This document shows positions 1 through 8,143 of a stretch of DNA of 20,719 nt, piece by piece. The notes beneath the pieces were generated by a model. It worked only from the letters and a program-made list of their open reading frames with translations, had not been told where the DNA came from and did not search any database. Position numbers and translations under genes: made by a program. Every line of letters begins with the position of its first letter. Within the stretch, counting starts at the first letter, position 1. Source of the DNA: Arthrobacter sp. (GTDB lineage Bacteria; Actinomycetota; Actinomycetes; Actinomycetales; Micrococcaceae); contig JAPSIT010000026.1 in assembly GCA_031178585.1 (NCBI GenBank), forward strand, positions 1 to 20,719. The letters are read 5' to 3'.

Positions 1-27
1 CCGTGCCGGATGGGGGAGAGCCGGGGC

Positions 28-714
28 TTAGGCCGGCGGCCCGCCCGGTGCGGTCAAGGCTGCCAGCGCCATGTTCTCCAGCAGCGGCCGGGCCGATCGG
101 ACAGCCATCCGGCGGCCATGGTTCCGGACAGAGTGAGGTGTGGAGTTGATCAGCCCGAAGGTAGCATGGGCGCGCATCCGCAGGTCGGCTGTGTCGGTTT
201 CGCTGTGAATGCCTGCCAGCACGTCAACCCAAAGCTCCACGTAGCTGCGCTGCAAGGCCCGCACCTGCGCCTGGTCTTCCTCGGAGAGGTTGGTGAAATC
301 GCGGTCCTGGACCCGGATCACGTCCGGATTGCTCAGGGCGAAGTCCACATGGAACTGGACCAGCCGGCCCAGGGCTGAAGCCGCGTCTGCTGCGTCTGCA
401 ACCACATGCCGGCCTCCCTCCAAGAGGTCCTGGCTGACCGTCAGGAGGAGTGCACCCAGCACGGCCTGCTTGCTGGGGAAATGGCGGTAGACGGCGGGTC
501 CACTGACGCCGGCGGCGGCACCCAGATCCTCCAGCGACACCCGGTTGAACCCGTTGAGGGCAAAGAGCGACGCGGCGGCGGACAGCAGCGCCTGCCGGCG
601 GGTCTCCTTGGCACGGCTGCGCTGGGTGGCCCGGTTGGGCGGGACACCCACGGGCAGGGCTGGAGCTGCTGACGGGTCCCTCTCGGCGAGCATGTCCTGT
701 TCTGCGATCGGCAC
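28..714 (-). CDS. TetR family transcriptional regulator, probable repressor of the divergent acyl-CoA operon
   Basis: The product is about 228 aa. It has an N-terminal TetR DNA-binding domain with a helix-turn-helix at about residues 59-82 ([20 protein letters not shown]) and a C-terminal helical ligand-binding half of unknown specificity. The GTG at 712-714 is chosen as start because GGAGGAGG lies 4 nt before it on the minus strand. The longer TTG start at 735 would lie upstream of that ribosome site, and the internal ATG at 691-693 has only a weak site. The gene diverges from accD1 across about 150 bp holding two inverted repeats. M. tuberculosis has a TetR gene (Rv2506) beside the equivalent cluster. 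I infer that this protein senses an acyl-CoA intermediate and represses the operon. Family assignment is secure; target and ligand are inferred. Confidence 0.9.
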   Translation of the reverse strand: MPIAEQDMLAERDPSAAPALPVGVPPNRATQRSRAKETRRQALLSAAASLFALNGFNRVSLEDLGAAAGVSGPAVYRHFPSKQAVLGALLLTVSQDLLEGGRHVVADAADAASALGRLVQFHVDFALSNPDVIRVQDRDFTNLSEEDQAQVRALQRSYVELWVDVLAGIHSETDTADLRMRAHATFGLINSTPHSVRNHGRRMAVRSARPLLENMALAALTAPGGPPA

Positions 715-718
715 TTTT

Positions 719-726
719 CCTCCTCC
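719..726 (-). promoter_or_regulatory. Ribosome binding site that sets the tetR start
   Basis: Read on the minus strand the bases are GGAGGAGG followed by AAAA and GTG. This near-perfect Shine-Dalgarno is placed for the GTG at 714 and lies inside the coding frame of the longer TTG-started version, so it argues for the shorter protein. Confidence 0.7.
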
Positions 727-757
727 AACCTGCAAACTCTAGCAAGCCGCGCGTGTG

Positions 758-787
758 TTGGACATCACAGTTAATAGAGACTAACCT
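758..787 (+). promoter_or_regulatory. Candidate promoter of the acyl-CoA operon
   Basis: TTGGAC (758-763) is followed after 18 bp by TAACCT (782-787), giving a plausible -35/-10 pair with transcription starting near 794 and a leader of about 70 nt before accD1. The -10 overlaps the first GTTA-N8-TAAC site, as expected for repression. On the minus strand TAGAGT (741-736) could be the -10 of tetR. No experimental support; only moderate match to consensus. Confidence 0.4.
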
Positions 788-812
788 AAAACTCAGTTAC
801 GCGGCACTAACC
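768..812. promoter_or_regulatory. Two tandem TetR-type operators (GTTA-N8-TAAC)
   Basis: GTTA at 770-773 pairs with TAAC at 782-785, and GTTA at 796-799 pairs with TAAC at 808-811. Both have exactly 8 bp between the arms. The copies share the wider form CAGTTA-N7-CTAACC and are offset by 26 bp. They sit between divergent tetR and accD1 and overlap the predicted -10, so they probably bind the TetR protein. Palindromes are seen directly; the binding partner is inferred. Confidence 0.6.
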
Positions 813-863
813 GAAATGTGGCAGGCCAGCATCCAAGGGGCTGGCCAGGAACGGAAGCGGTCA

Positions 864-2471
864 ATGGAGACACTTGCCAGCCGGCTGGACCCCGCCAGCG
901 AGGCCTTCGAAGCCAACAGCCTTGCGCAGCAGGCGCTTACGGCCGAACTCCGCAAACGGCTTGCTGAGGCTGCCCTGGGCGGGCCCGAAAAGTCCCGCGA
1001 GCGCCATGTGGCCCGCGGAAAGCTGCTGCCGCGGGAGCGCATTGACCAGTTGCTTGATGAAGGCAGCCCCTTCCTGGAGATTGCCCCGCTGGCGGCGAAC
1101 GGCATGTACAACGACGACTCACCGGGCGCCGGGCTGATCGCAGGGATTGGGCTGGTCCAGGGGCGGCACGTTCTGGTGATCTCCAACGATGCCACCGTCA
1201 AGGGCGGCACCTACTATCCGATGACGGTGAAGAAGCACCTCCGTGGCCAGGAGATCGCACTGGAAAATCGGCTGCCCTGCATCTATCTGGTGGACTCCGG
1301 CGGCGCCTTCCTGCCGAAGCAGGACGAGGTCTTCCCGGACAAGGATCACTTCGGCCGGATCTTTTACAACCAGGCCAGGATGTCCGCCGCAAAGATTCCC
1401 CAGATCGCCTCGGTCATGGGCTCCTGCACGGCGGGCGGTGCCTATGTTCCGGCCATGAGCGATGAAACCGTGATCGTTCGGAATCAGGGCACCATCTTCC
1501 TGGGCGGTCCGCCCCTCGTGAAGGCCGCCATCGGCGAGATCGTGACCGCCGAGGAACTCGGAGGCGGCGAGGTCCACTCCCGTATTTCCGGTGTTACCGA
1601 CCATCTGGCGGAAAACGATGAACACGCCCTGCAGATCGTCCGGGACATCGTGGCCACCCTGCCCCGGCCCGCAGCGCCTGCCTGGCAGGTGGATGCCGCC
1701 GTCGAACCGGTGGTTGACCCGGCCGGGCTCTACGGCGCGGTGCCCACGGACGTCAATGCCCAGTACGACGTGCGTGAGGTGATCGCCCGGCTGGTGGACG
1801 GCAGCAGGTTCCACGAGTTCAAGAAGAACTACGGCACCACGCTGGTCACCGGGTTCGCGAAGCTGCACGGACACCCGGTGGGCATTGTGGCCAACAACGG
1901 CGTGCTGTTCAGCGAGTCCGCACTCAAGGGAGCGCACTTCATCCAACTGTGCGACCAGCGCGGCATACCGCTGGTCTTCCTGCAGAACCTCTCCGGGTTC
2001 ATGGTGGGCAAGGACTACGAGCAGGGCGGGATCGCCAAGAACGGCGCCAAGATGGTCACCGCCGTGGCCACCGCCCGGGTACCCAAGCTGACAGTGGTGA
2101 TCGGAGGGTCCTTCGGGGCGGGCAACTACTCCATGTGCGGCCGCGCCTATTCCCCGCGGTTCCTGTGGATGTGGCCGGCCAGCCGCATCTCCGTAATGGG
2201 CGGCAACCAGGCAGCCAGCGTTCTCGCCACAGTGAAGCGTGACCAGTACGAGGCAACGGGCCAGGAGTGGTCCGTCGAGGATGAGGAAGCCTTCAAGGCC
2301 CCCATCCTGCAGCAGTACGAGGACCAGGGCAGCCCGTACTACTCCACTGCGCGCCTTTGGGACGACGGTGTGATTGACCCCGCGGACACACGCACCGTTC
2401 TCGGACTCGCCCTCGACGTCGTCTCCCGCACGCCGCTGCCGGAGACCACCTTCGGCCTCTTCCGGATGTGA
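864..2471 (+). CDS. accD1: Acyl-CoA carboxylase beta (carboxyltransferase) subunit, probably methylcrotonyl-CoA carboxylase
   Basis: The 535-aa product is a full-length biotin-dependent carboxyltransferase. It transfers CO2 from carboxybiotin on the AccA1 partner to a short branched enoyl-CoA, most likely 3-methylcrotonyl-CoA in leucine breakdown. The N-half motif [16 protein letters not shown] (about residues 186-201) and the C-half motif [16 protein letters not shown] (about 414-429) form the two CoA/biotin-binding crotonase-like folds. The run [19 protein letters not shown] is typical of MCC-beta rather than propionyl-CoA carboxylase. The frame is open back to 753, but ATG 864 is preferred: GGAAG lies 6 nt before it, and the upstream part would cover the operators. 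M. tuberculosis AccD1 is the closest family name. The methylcrotonyl preference is inferred from motifs and neighbours. Confidence 0.92.
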   Translation: METLASRLDPASEAFEANSLAQQALTAELRKRLAEAALGGPEKSRERHVARGKLLPRERIDQLLDEGSPFLEIAPLAANGMYNDDSPGAGLIAGIGLVQGRHVLVISNDATVKGGTYYPMTVKKHLRGQEIALENRLPCIYLVDSGGAFLPKQDEVFPDKDHFGRIFYNQARMSAAKIPQIASVMGSCTAGGAYVPAMSDETVIVRNQGTIFLGGPPLVKAAIGEIVTAEELGGGEVHSRISGVTDHLAENDEHALQIVRDIVATLPRPAAPAWQVDAAVEPVVDPAGLYGAVPTDVNAQYDVREVIARLVDGSRFHEFKKNYGTTLVTGFAKLHGHPVGIVANNGVLFSESALKGAHFIQLCDQRGIPLVFLQNLSGFMVGKDYEQGGIAKNGAKMVTAVATARVPKLTVVIGGSFGAGNYSMCGRAYSPRFLWMWPASRISVMGGNQAASVLATVKRDQYEATGQEWSVEDEEAFKAPILQQYEDQGSPYYSTARLWDDGVIDPADTRTVLGLALDVVSRTPLPETTFGLFRM

Positions 2472-2482
2472 GCCAGAAATGA
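2468..2482 (+). other. Four-codon bridging ORF between accD1 and accA1
   Basis: GTG at 2468-2470 overlaps the accD1 TGA (GTGA). It reads four codons (GTG AGC CAG AAA) to a TGA at 2480-2482 that overlaps the accA1 ATG (ATGA). It could hand terminating ribosomes from one gene to the next. Its shortness makes chance quite possible. Confidence 0.25.
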
Positions 2483-4716
2483 CCGACCAAGCAATTACGA
2501 CGCCGGCACCGGCCTTTGCCACCCCGGCCGCTGAAAACGCTATGTTTGCCACGGTTCTGGTCGCGAACCGCGGCGAGATTGCGTGCCGGGTGATCCGCAC
2601 CCTGCGCGCCATGGGCATTCGCTCCGTCGCCGTCTACAGTGACGCCGATGTGGGCGCCCGGCATGTGAAGGAGGCGGACGCCGCCGTCCGGATCGGTCCC
2701 GCCGCGGCGGGGGAGAGCTACCTCAGGATCGACGCCATCATTCGGGCCTGCCGGGAGAGCGGCGCTCAGGCGGTGCACCCCGGCTACGGGTTCCTGAGTG
2801 AGAACGTCGCATTCGCCCGGGCGCTGGCCGCAGCCGGCATCGCCTTCATTGGTCCGGGCGCAGAAGCCCTCGAAGTCATGGGCGACAAGATCCGCTCCAA
2901 GAACCACGTGGCAGGCTATGGCGTTCCCGTAGTCCCCGGTATTGCCCAACCCGGGCTGTCAGACCGCGAACTGATCGACGCCGCGGCCGGTGTCGGCTTT
3001 CCGCTGCTCATCAAGCCGTCCGCGGGCGGCGGCGGCAAGGGCATGCACGTTGTGGAGCGGCCGGAGGACCTCCCGGACACCCTGGCCACCGCGCGACGAG
3101 TTGCGGCCTCTGCGTTCGGGGACGACACCCTTTTCCTGGAACGCCTCGTTCAGGCACCCCGGCACATCGAGGTCCAGGTTTTGGGCGATGCCTACGGCAA
3201 CGTCATCCACCTCGGCGAGCGCGAATGCTCCCTGCAGCGCAGGCACCAGAAGGTCATCGAGGAAGCACCATCGCCGCTGCTGGAGTCAATGGAGGATGGC
3301 GGCGCGAGGCGCGCACGCATCGGTGAAGCCGCCTGCCAGGCGGCCCGGAGCGTGCAGTACACCGGGGCCGGAACGGTGGAGTTCCTCGTCTCGGACAACG
3401 ACCCGGACGAGTTCTTCTTCATGGAGATGAACACCCGCCTCCAGGTGGAGCACCCCGTCACCGAAATGGTCACCGGAGTGGACCTTGTCGAATGGCAGGT
3501 CCGCATCGCCGCCGGTGAAGTGCTTACCCTGGCGCAGGACGACGTCGTGCTTAACGGCCACGCGGTAGAGGCGCGCGTGTACGCGGAGCTGCCGGAGCGG
3601 AACTTCCTGCCGTCCACCGGCGAAGTGGTGCTGCTCGACGAACACGGCAGCATCCGTACCAAACTGGCGGAGACCGACTCTGCCGCAGCTGCGGACCCCC
3701 ACGTTCGGATCGATTCGTCCCTGCTGCCGGGGCTGGAAGTCTCCAGTGACTACGACCCTCTGCTGGCCAAGGTCATTGCCTGGGGCCAGGACCGCCAGTC
3801 GGCGCTCGACAGGCTGGACGCGGCGCTCGCCGGATACACGGTTCTCGGGGTGGGCACCAACGTTGAATACCTCAGGCTCCTGATCAATGACGCCGATGTC
3901 CGGGCCGGCCATCTGGACACCACGCTCATCGACCGTAAGATGCCGGGCCTGGCCTTCCATGCGGCGGGCGACCTCGAGATTATCGCAGCCGCGATGCGGT
4001 ACTGGGCCGCGGACAAGGGCCCTAGCGGGGTTGCCTCCCCCTGGAACACTGTCAGGGGCTGGCGGTTGGGCAGCCCGGCGCCCTGGCGCATAAGTTTCGG
4101 CCTGCCCGGCGGTGGCCTTGCCACAGCTGCAATCACATGGCTAGGGAACGCGGACCCTGGCCACGCCCTGGTCCGCGTGAACGGAGGACCGCAGTACAAG
4201 GTCGTGGTCCTCGGGCTGACCAGTAAATCCATTCACCTCGACGTCGAAGGCCAGGAGCACGTGTTCGCCCTGGGGTCCCCGGGGGAGCGCAGCCCTCGGG
4301 ACTACGGCCGTGAAGATGACGGGAAGGGGAAGGTCCGCCCGCAGCATGTCTACGTGGGCAGGGGCGGCTGGTCCTGCAAGTTGGATGTGTTCACAAGGGA
4401 AGCACGCCTGGAGAGGGTGCTCGCGGCTATCGAGCGCGAAGCGGGCGCGGCGGACCCCGAGGTGCGCTCGCCGATGCCTGGCACCGTCGTCTCGGTGGCC
4501 GTCGCCAACGGCGACACCGTGGAGTCCGGGCAGGTGCTGCTCTCCGTGGAAGCGATGAAGATGGAGCACCAGCTGGTCGCCGAGGTGGCTGGCACCGTGC
4601 ACATCAGCGTCGGCACCGGGGACCTGGTCAAAGCCGACCAGGTGCTGGCAACCATCCATGCGGTACCGAACACCGACGCGTCAGACCCAGAACCAAGCAT
4701 TGAACGTAAACCATGA
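2479..4716 (+). CDS. accA1: Acyl-CoA carboxylase alpha subunit (biotin carboxylase plus biotin carrier)
   Basis: The 745-aa product is the ATP-dependent biotin carboxylase and carrier partner of AccD1. Domains in order: biotin carboxylase N-domain starting at about residue 22 ([15 protein letters not shown]); ATP-grasp with [10 protein letters not shown] near 183-192; the [13 protein letters not shown] segment near 254-266; the [15 protein letters not shown] active-site segment near 316-330; a middle linker/BT domain; and a C-terminal biotinyl domain with EAMKMEHQ, whose Lys694 is the biotinylation site. Start ATG 2479 lies 7 nt after the accD1 stop, so translation is probably coupled. The internal Met at residue 22 is an alternative start nearer the domain. 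The last residues and stop fall inside a 13-bp tandem repeat, so the C-terminal tail (after about 720) is probably not conserved. Confidence 0.93.
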   Translation: MTDQAITTPAPAFATPAAENAMFATVLVANRGEIACRVIRTLRAMGIRSVAVYSDADVGARHVKEADAAVRIGPAAAGESYLRIDAIIRACRESGAQAVHPGYGFLSENVAFARALAAAGIAFIGPGAEALEVMGDKIRSKNHVAGYGVPVVPGIAQPGLSDRELIDAAAGVGFPLLIKPSAGGGGKGMHVVERPEDLPDTLATARRVAASAFGDDTLFLERLVQAPRHIEVQVLGDAYGNVIHLGERECSLQRRHQKVIEEAPSPLLESMEDGGARRARIGEAACQAARSVQYTGAGTVEFLVSDNDPDEFFFMEMNTRLQVEHPVTEMVTGVDLVEWQVRIAAGEVLTLAQDDVVLNGHAVEARVYAELPERNFLPSTGEVVLLDEHGSIRTKLAETDSAAAADPHVRIDSSLLPGLEVSSDYDPLLAKVIAWGQDRQSALDRLDAALAGYTVLGVGTNVEYLRLLINDADVRAGHLDTTLIDRKMPGLAFHAAGDLEIIAAAMRYWAADKGPSGVASPWNTVRGWRLGSPAPWRISFGLPGGGLATAAITWLGNADPGHALVRVNGGPQYKVVVLGLTSKSIHLDVEGQEHVFALGSPGERSPRDYGREDDGKGKVRPQHVYVGRGGWSCKLDVFTREARLERVLAAIEREAGAADPEVRSPMPGTVVSVAVANGDTVESGQVLLSVEAMKMEHQLVAEVAGTVHISVGTGDLVKADQVLATIHAVPNTDASDPEPSIERKP

Positions 4717-4753
4717 ACCTCAACCGTGAACGCAAACCATTGAACGTAAGGGA
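4701..4753 (+). repeat. Four degenerate 13-bp tandem repeats across the accA1-dehydrogenase junction
   Basis: Units are TGAACGTAAACCA (4701), TGAACCTCAACCG (4714), TGAACGCAAACCA plus one extra T (4727) and TGAACGTAAGGGA (4741). The accA1 stop is the first three bases of unit 2, and the last unit supplies the GGGAGG ribosome site of the dehydrogenase. The unit length is not a multiple of 3, so this is not selected as protein sequence. Confidence 0.7.
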
Positions 4754-4775
4754 GGCTGAGCATGGCCGATTTTGA
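4713..4775 (+). other. Possible 20-codon bridging ORF between accA1 and the acyl-CoA dehydrogenase
   Basis: ATG 4713 overlaps the accA1 TGA (ATGA). It reads 20 codons of an Arg/Asn/Glu-rich peptide beginning MNLNRERKP and stops at TGA 4773-4775, 14 nt inside the next gene. It has no ribosome site of its own, so it would depend on reinitiation. It lies wholly in repeat and start-region DNA and may be chance. Confidence 0.25.
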
Positions 4776-5937
4776 GCTCGGCGAGGAATACCAGGACCTC
4801 AGCGACACTGTCCGGGAGTTCGCCGATGAGGTCGTGGCGCCGGTCGCGGCCAAGCACGACGAGGAACACAGCTTTCCGTACGAGGTCATCTCACAGATGG
4901 CGGACATGGGGCTCTTCGGACTGCCGTTCCCGGAGGAATACGGCGGTATGGGCGGAGACTATTTCGCACTGGCCCTCGCCCTGGAGCAGCTGGGCCGCGT
5001 GGACCAGTCAGTCGCCATCACCCTGGAAGCCGGCGTTTCCCTGGGGGCCATGCCCGTCCACCGGTTCGGCACCGAGGCGCAGAAAGAGGAGTGGCTGCCG
5101 CTGCTAGCCTCGGGAAAGGCGCTCGCAGGCTTCGGGCTTACAGAGCCTGAGGCAGGTTCGGACGCCGGCGGCACCAAGACCACGGCGCGGCTGGAAGACG
5201 GCGCCGGAGGAAAAAACTGGGTGATCAACGGCAACAAGGAATTCATCACCAACTCGGGCACGGATATCAGCAGGCTGGTCACGGTAACCGCCGTGACCGG
5301 GCAGCACGAACGCAAGGACGGCAGCGTCAAGAAGGAGATCTCCACGATCCTGGTGCCGACCGACACGCCCGGCTTCACAGCTGAAAAGGCCTACAACAAA
5401 GTCGGCTGGAATGCCTCGGACACCCATCCCCTGACCCTGAAGGATGTCCGCGTCCCCGAAGCAAACCTGCTGGGACAGCAGGGCCGGGGCTACGCCAACT
5501 TCCTGTCCATCCTCGACGAAGGCCGCATCGCCATCGCGGCGCTTGGCACGGGCGCGGCCCAGGGCTGCGTGGATCTGTCCGTGCGGTACGCCAAGGAACG
5601 CAGCGCGTTCGGAAACAATATCGGCAAGTACCAGGCGATCTCCTTCAAGATCGCGCGCATGCAGGCGAGGGCCCACACTGCCCGTTTGGCCTACTACGAC
5701 GCGGCGGCCAGGATGCTCGCGGGCAAGCCGTTCAAGACCCAGGCGGCCATAGCTAAGATGGTCGCAGGCGAGGCGGCCATGGACAACGCGCGGGATGCCA
5801 CCCAGGTATTCGGCGGCTATGGCTTCATCAACGAGTTCACCGTGGCACGCCATTACCGTGACTCCAAGATCCTTGAAGTCGGCGAAGGCACCACGGAGGT
5901 CCAGCTGATGCTCATCGCCCGGGAGCTCGGGCTCTAG
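4762..5937 (+). CDS. Acyl-CoA dehydrogenase, probably isovaleryl-CoA/branched-chain (FadE19-like)
   Basis: The 391-aa product is a complete FAD-dependent acyl-CoA dehydrogenase that would make the 2,3-enoyl-CoA used by the carboxylase next door. The N-terminal helical domain is followed by the FAD/substrate segment FGLTEPEAGSD (124-134), a beta domain, and the C-terminal helical domain with FGGYGF and GEGT. Glu375 in GEGT is the catalytic base position used by short- and medium-chain enzymes. The human isovaleryl enzyme uses a Glu on another helix, and the matching region here (LDEGRIAIAALG) lacks that LER arrangement. The role in leucine breakdown therefore rests on context (FadE19 in M. tuberculosis). 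GGGAGG ends 6 nt before ATG 4762. The 45-nt gap to accA1 holds the 13-bp repeats. Confidence 0.9.
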   Translation: MADFELGEEYQDLSDTVREFADEVVAPVAAKHDEEHSFPYEVISQMADMGLFGLPFPEEYGGMGGDYFALALALEQLGRVDQSVAITLEAGVSLGAMPVHRFGTEAQKEEWLPLLASGKALAGFGLTEPEAGSDAGGTKTTARLEDGAGGKNWVINGNKEFITNSGTDISRLVTVTAVTGQHERKDGSVKKEISTILVPTDTPGFTAEKAYNKVGWNASDTHPLTLKDVRVPEANLLGQQGRGYANFLSILDEGRIAIAALGTGAAQGCVDLSVRYAKERSAFGNNIGKYQAISFKIARMQARAHTARLAYYDAAARMLAGKPFKTQAAIAKMVAGEAAMDNARDATQVFGGYGFINEFTVARHYRDSKILEVGEGTTEVQLMLIARELGL

Positions 5938-5977
5938 ACGGCCCGGGGGACGAGGTCGGGAACACCGGAAAGGATCA

Positions 5978-6763
5978 ATGATGATTGACAAGGTTGTTGC
6001 GAGCGCTGCGGAAGCCGTCGCTGACATTCCCGACGGCGCTTCACTCGCCGTGGGGGGATTCGGCCTGTGCGGTATCCCCGTAGCGCTGATCAATGCCCTG
6101 CATGAGCACGGCACGACGGATCTCGAAACGGTAAGCAACAACTGCGGCGTGGACGACTGGGGCCTTGGCATCCTGCTCCGGGACGGCCGCATCCGGCGGA
6201 CCATCAGCTCGTACGTGGGTGAGAACAAGGAGTTCGCCCGGCAGTACCTTGCCGGTGAACTCGAGGTCGTGCTGACCCCGCAGGGGACGCTCGCCGAGAA
6301 GCTGCGGGCCGGCGGTGCAGGAATTCCGGCGTTCTACACCAAGGCCGGTGTGGGCACACAGGTGTCGGAGGGCGGCCTGCCGCAAAAGTACGACGCCCAC
6401 GGCGGCATCGCGGTGGCGTCCGCCCCCAAGGAAGTCCGGAGTTTCAGCGGCGTGGACTACGTCCTGGAAGAGTCCCTGACACCGGACTTCGGCCTGGTCC
6501 ACGCGTGGAAGGGCGACCGGCACGGAAACCTCGTCTTCCATGCCACCGCCATGAACTTTAACCCGCTCTGCGCCATGGCGGGACGGATCACCATCGCCGA
6601 AGTTGAAGAGCTGGTCGAGCCGGGGGAGCTGGACCCCGAACACGTCCATTTGCCCGGAATCTTCGTCCAGCGGGTTGTCGTGGTCCCGCAGGGCGAGAAA
6701 CGCATCGAAAAGAGGACGGTGGCCCTGACCGCGGCCGGCGCCCGTGAGCAGGCAGGAGCATAG
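5978..6763 (+). CDS. scoA: 3-oxoacid CoA-transferase subunit A
   Basis: The 261-aa product is the alpha subunit of a class I CoA transferase (SCOT type). With ScoB it would move CoA from succinyl-CoA to acetoacetate, the end product of the CitE-type lyase downstream. Visible family motifs are GGFGLCGIP (26-34), ENKEF (82-86) and the [20 protein letters not shown] run (101-120). The length is slightly above the usual 230-250 aa. The start has two adjacent ATG codons (5978 and 5981) after AAAGGATC; either could be used. The gap to the dehydrogenase is 40 nt, and scoB begins 2 nt after the stop. Acetoacetate specificity is family knowledge plus context; itaconate or another organic acid is possible, because this cluster type has also been linked to itaconate use in mycobacteria. 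Confidence 0.93.
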   Translation: MMIDKVVASAAEAVADIPDGASLAVGGFGLCGIPVALINALHEHGTTDLETVSNNCGVDDWGLGILLRDGRIRRTISSYVGENKEFARQYLAGELEVVLTPQGTLAEKLRAGGAGIPAFYTKAGVGTQVSEGGLPQKYDAHGGIAVASAPKEVRSFSGVDYVLEESLTPDFGLVHAWKGDRHGNLVFHATAMNFNPLCAMAGRITIAEVEELVEPGELDPEHVHLPGIFVQRVVVVPQGEKRIEKRTVALTAAGAREQAGA

Positions 6764-6765
6764 GA

Positions 6766-7512
6766 ATGGATCCGAACAGCCCCCAGGCTCCCCGCCCCGA
6801 AGGTGTCCGTCCCGAATACCGGCGCGCCGCTTCGTCGCATCCCGAAGGAAGGGGATGGACACGGAACGAATTGGCTGCGCGGGTGGCGCAGGAGCTCAGC
6901 AACGGACAGTACGTCAATCTGGGCATCGGCATGCCCACGCTCATTCCCAACTACATTCCCGCCGGCGTTGAGGTGGTGCTGCACTCGGAGAACGGCATCC
7001 TCGGCGTCGGGCCCTATCCGGGCGAGGACGAGGTCGACCCGGACCTGATCAATGCGGGAAAGGAAACGGTCACTGTCAACAAGGGGGCCGCATTTTTCGA
7101 CTCGTCCCTGTCGTTCGGGATGATCCGCGGAGGCCACGTCGATGTCGCCGTGCTCGGTGCCATGGAGGTGGCGGCCAACGGCGACCTGGCCAACTGGATG
7201 ATTCCCGGCAAGATGGTCAAGGGCATGGGCGGCGCCATGGACCTGGTCTTCGGAGCCAAGAAAGTCATCGTGATGATGGAACACGTGGACCGGAACGGCA
7301 GGCCCAAGATCGTTGAACAGTGCACGCTGCCTTTGACCGGCAAGGCTTGCGTGGACCGCATTATCACTGACCTTGCGGTGATCGATGTCGTGACCGACGG
7401 CGCAGTCCAGCGCCTGGTGCTGCGCGAGCTGGCCCCCAACGTCTCCGTCGAGGAAGTAGCGGCGGCCACCGGTGCGGAGCTGTTCGAGGAAGACCAGGAA
7501 CTGACCGTATGA
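6766..7512 (+). CDS. scoB: 3-oxoacid CoA-transferase subunit B
   Basis: The 248-aa product is the beta subunit, which carries the catalytic glutamate that forms the enzyme-CoA thioester. Glu75 in SENGILG (74-80) fits that role, and GIGMPT (53-58) is the usual preceding glycine motif. The first 30 or so residues, before GWTRNELA, are a Pro/Arg-rich extension not expected in the family. A later start is possible, but no ATG follows until the conserved core. Spacing is tight on both sides: 2 nt after scoA, and the stop overlaps the next ATG as ATGA. This fits translational coupling and an equal subunit ratio. Confidence 0.93.
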   Translation: MDPNSPQAPRPEGVRPEYRRAASSHPEGRGWTRNELAARVAQELSNGQYVNLGIGMPTLIPNYIPAGVEVVLHSENGILGVGPYPGEDEVDPDLINAGKETVTVNKGAAFFDSSLSFGMIRGGHVDVAVLGAMEVAANGDLANWMIPGKMVKGMGGAMDLVFGAKKVIVMMEHVDRNGRPKIVEQCTLPLTGKACVDRIITDLAVIDVVTDGAVQRLVLRELAPNVSVEEVAAATGAELFEEDQELTV

Positions 7513-8105
7513 CGGAAGAGCCTGTGCCTGAACACGGCCTGCCTGAACACGGCATGATTGAACAGCGTGTCATCGAACAGCGCGGGCTGTACTTCGAGGA
7601 ACTGGAGGAGGGCGTGGTCTACGCGCACCGCCCGGGCCGCACAGTCACCGAGGCCGACAACGTCCTCTTCACCACCATGACCATGAACACGCAGGGGCTG
7701 CATCTGGACGCAGCGTGGAGCGCAGGGCAGCCATTCGGGCAGCGGCTGGTGAACTCGATGTTTACCCTGGCAACCGTCGTCGGGCAGTCAGTTGCCCAGC
7801 TGACCCAAGGCACCATCATCGCGCAGCTGGGACTGACGGACGTGTCCTTTCCCGGCCCCCTGTTCCACGGGGACACGCTGTACACGGAGACGGTCATCAC
7901 CGGAAAGCGGCTCTCCGGGTCCCGCCCCGGCCAAGGGATCGTCACCATGCAGCACACAGGCCGCAACCAGGACGGCGCCGTGGTGGCGCTGGCCACCCGC
8001 AGCTGCCTCATGTGGACGAAGGAGGCGCATGCCCGGGCCCAGCAAGGCGGTGTAGCGCGAACGGACACACCTAAGACCCCGGACAGCAATGCGGACAGGC
8101 AATGA
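7509..8105 (+). CDS. MaoC-family (R)-specific enoyl-CoA hydratase, likely methylglutaconyl-/itaconyl-CoA hydratase
   Basis: The 198-aa product has a hot-dog fold starting at about residue 26 ([10 protein letters not shown]) and the signature [23 protein letters not shown] (46-67, split here by family logic). It corresponds in position and pattern to Rv2499c of M. tuberculosis, described as an (R)-specific hydratase for itaconyl-CoA and relatives. In leucine breakdown it would hydrate 3-methylglutaconyl-CoA to HMG-CoA. His65 matches the hydratase-2 histidine, but the position normally held by the catalytic Asp (GDxNPxH) is Asn60. Residues 6-25 are four 5-residue repeats, xPEHG twice then xIEQR twice, and look like an expanded linker. 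The start overlaps the scoB stop by 4 bp. The last 20 residues are polar and probably disordered. Confidence 0.85.
   Translation: MTEEPVPEHGLPEHGMIEQRVIEQRGLYFEELEEGVVYAHRPGRTVTEADNVLFTTMTMNTQGLHLDAAWSAGQPFGQRLVNSMFTLATVVGQSVAQLTQGTIIAQLGLTDVSFPGPLFHGDTLYTETVITGKRLSGSRPGQGIVTMQHTGRNQDGAVVALATRSCLMWTKEAHARAQQGGVARTDTPKTPDSNADRQ
7526..7585 (+). repeat. In-frame 15-bp tandem repeat in the hydratase N-terminus
   Basis: Units 7526-7540 and 7541-7555 (GCCTGAACACGGCCT and GCCTGAACACGGCAT) match at 14 of 15 bases. Two diverged units follow at 7556-7570 and 7571-7585, keeping a GAACA core. Each encodes five residues, so copy-number change would preserve frame. Confidence 0.7.
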
Positions 8106-8143
8106 AGCGCGGACGGAAAAATAATCGGAGAATAGCTTTATGA
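8102..8143 (+). other. Possible 13-codon bridging ORF between the hydratase and citE-like genes
   Basis: ATG 8102 overlaps the hydratase TGA (ATGA). It reads [13 protein letters not shown] and ends at TGA 8141-8143, which overlaps the next gene's ATG at 8140 (ATGA again). The peptide is very basic. It has no ribosome site, so its use would need reinitiation. It exactly spans the gap, but chance cannot be excluded. Confidence 0.3.

Noticed and set aside
753..863. Longer accD1 starting at 753
   Set aside because: It would put the two operators and the promoter inside the gene, and 864 has a good ribosome site.
1119..2618. 499-codon minus-strand open frame opposite accD1
   Set aside because: Antisense shadow of a well-conserved gene, no recognised motif and no start signal.
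5104..6228. 374-codon minus-strand open frame across the dehydrogenase-scoA junction
   Set aside because: Antisense shadow across two real genes, with no gene-like start.
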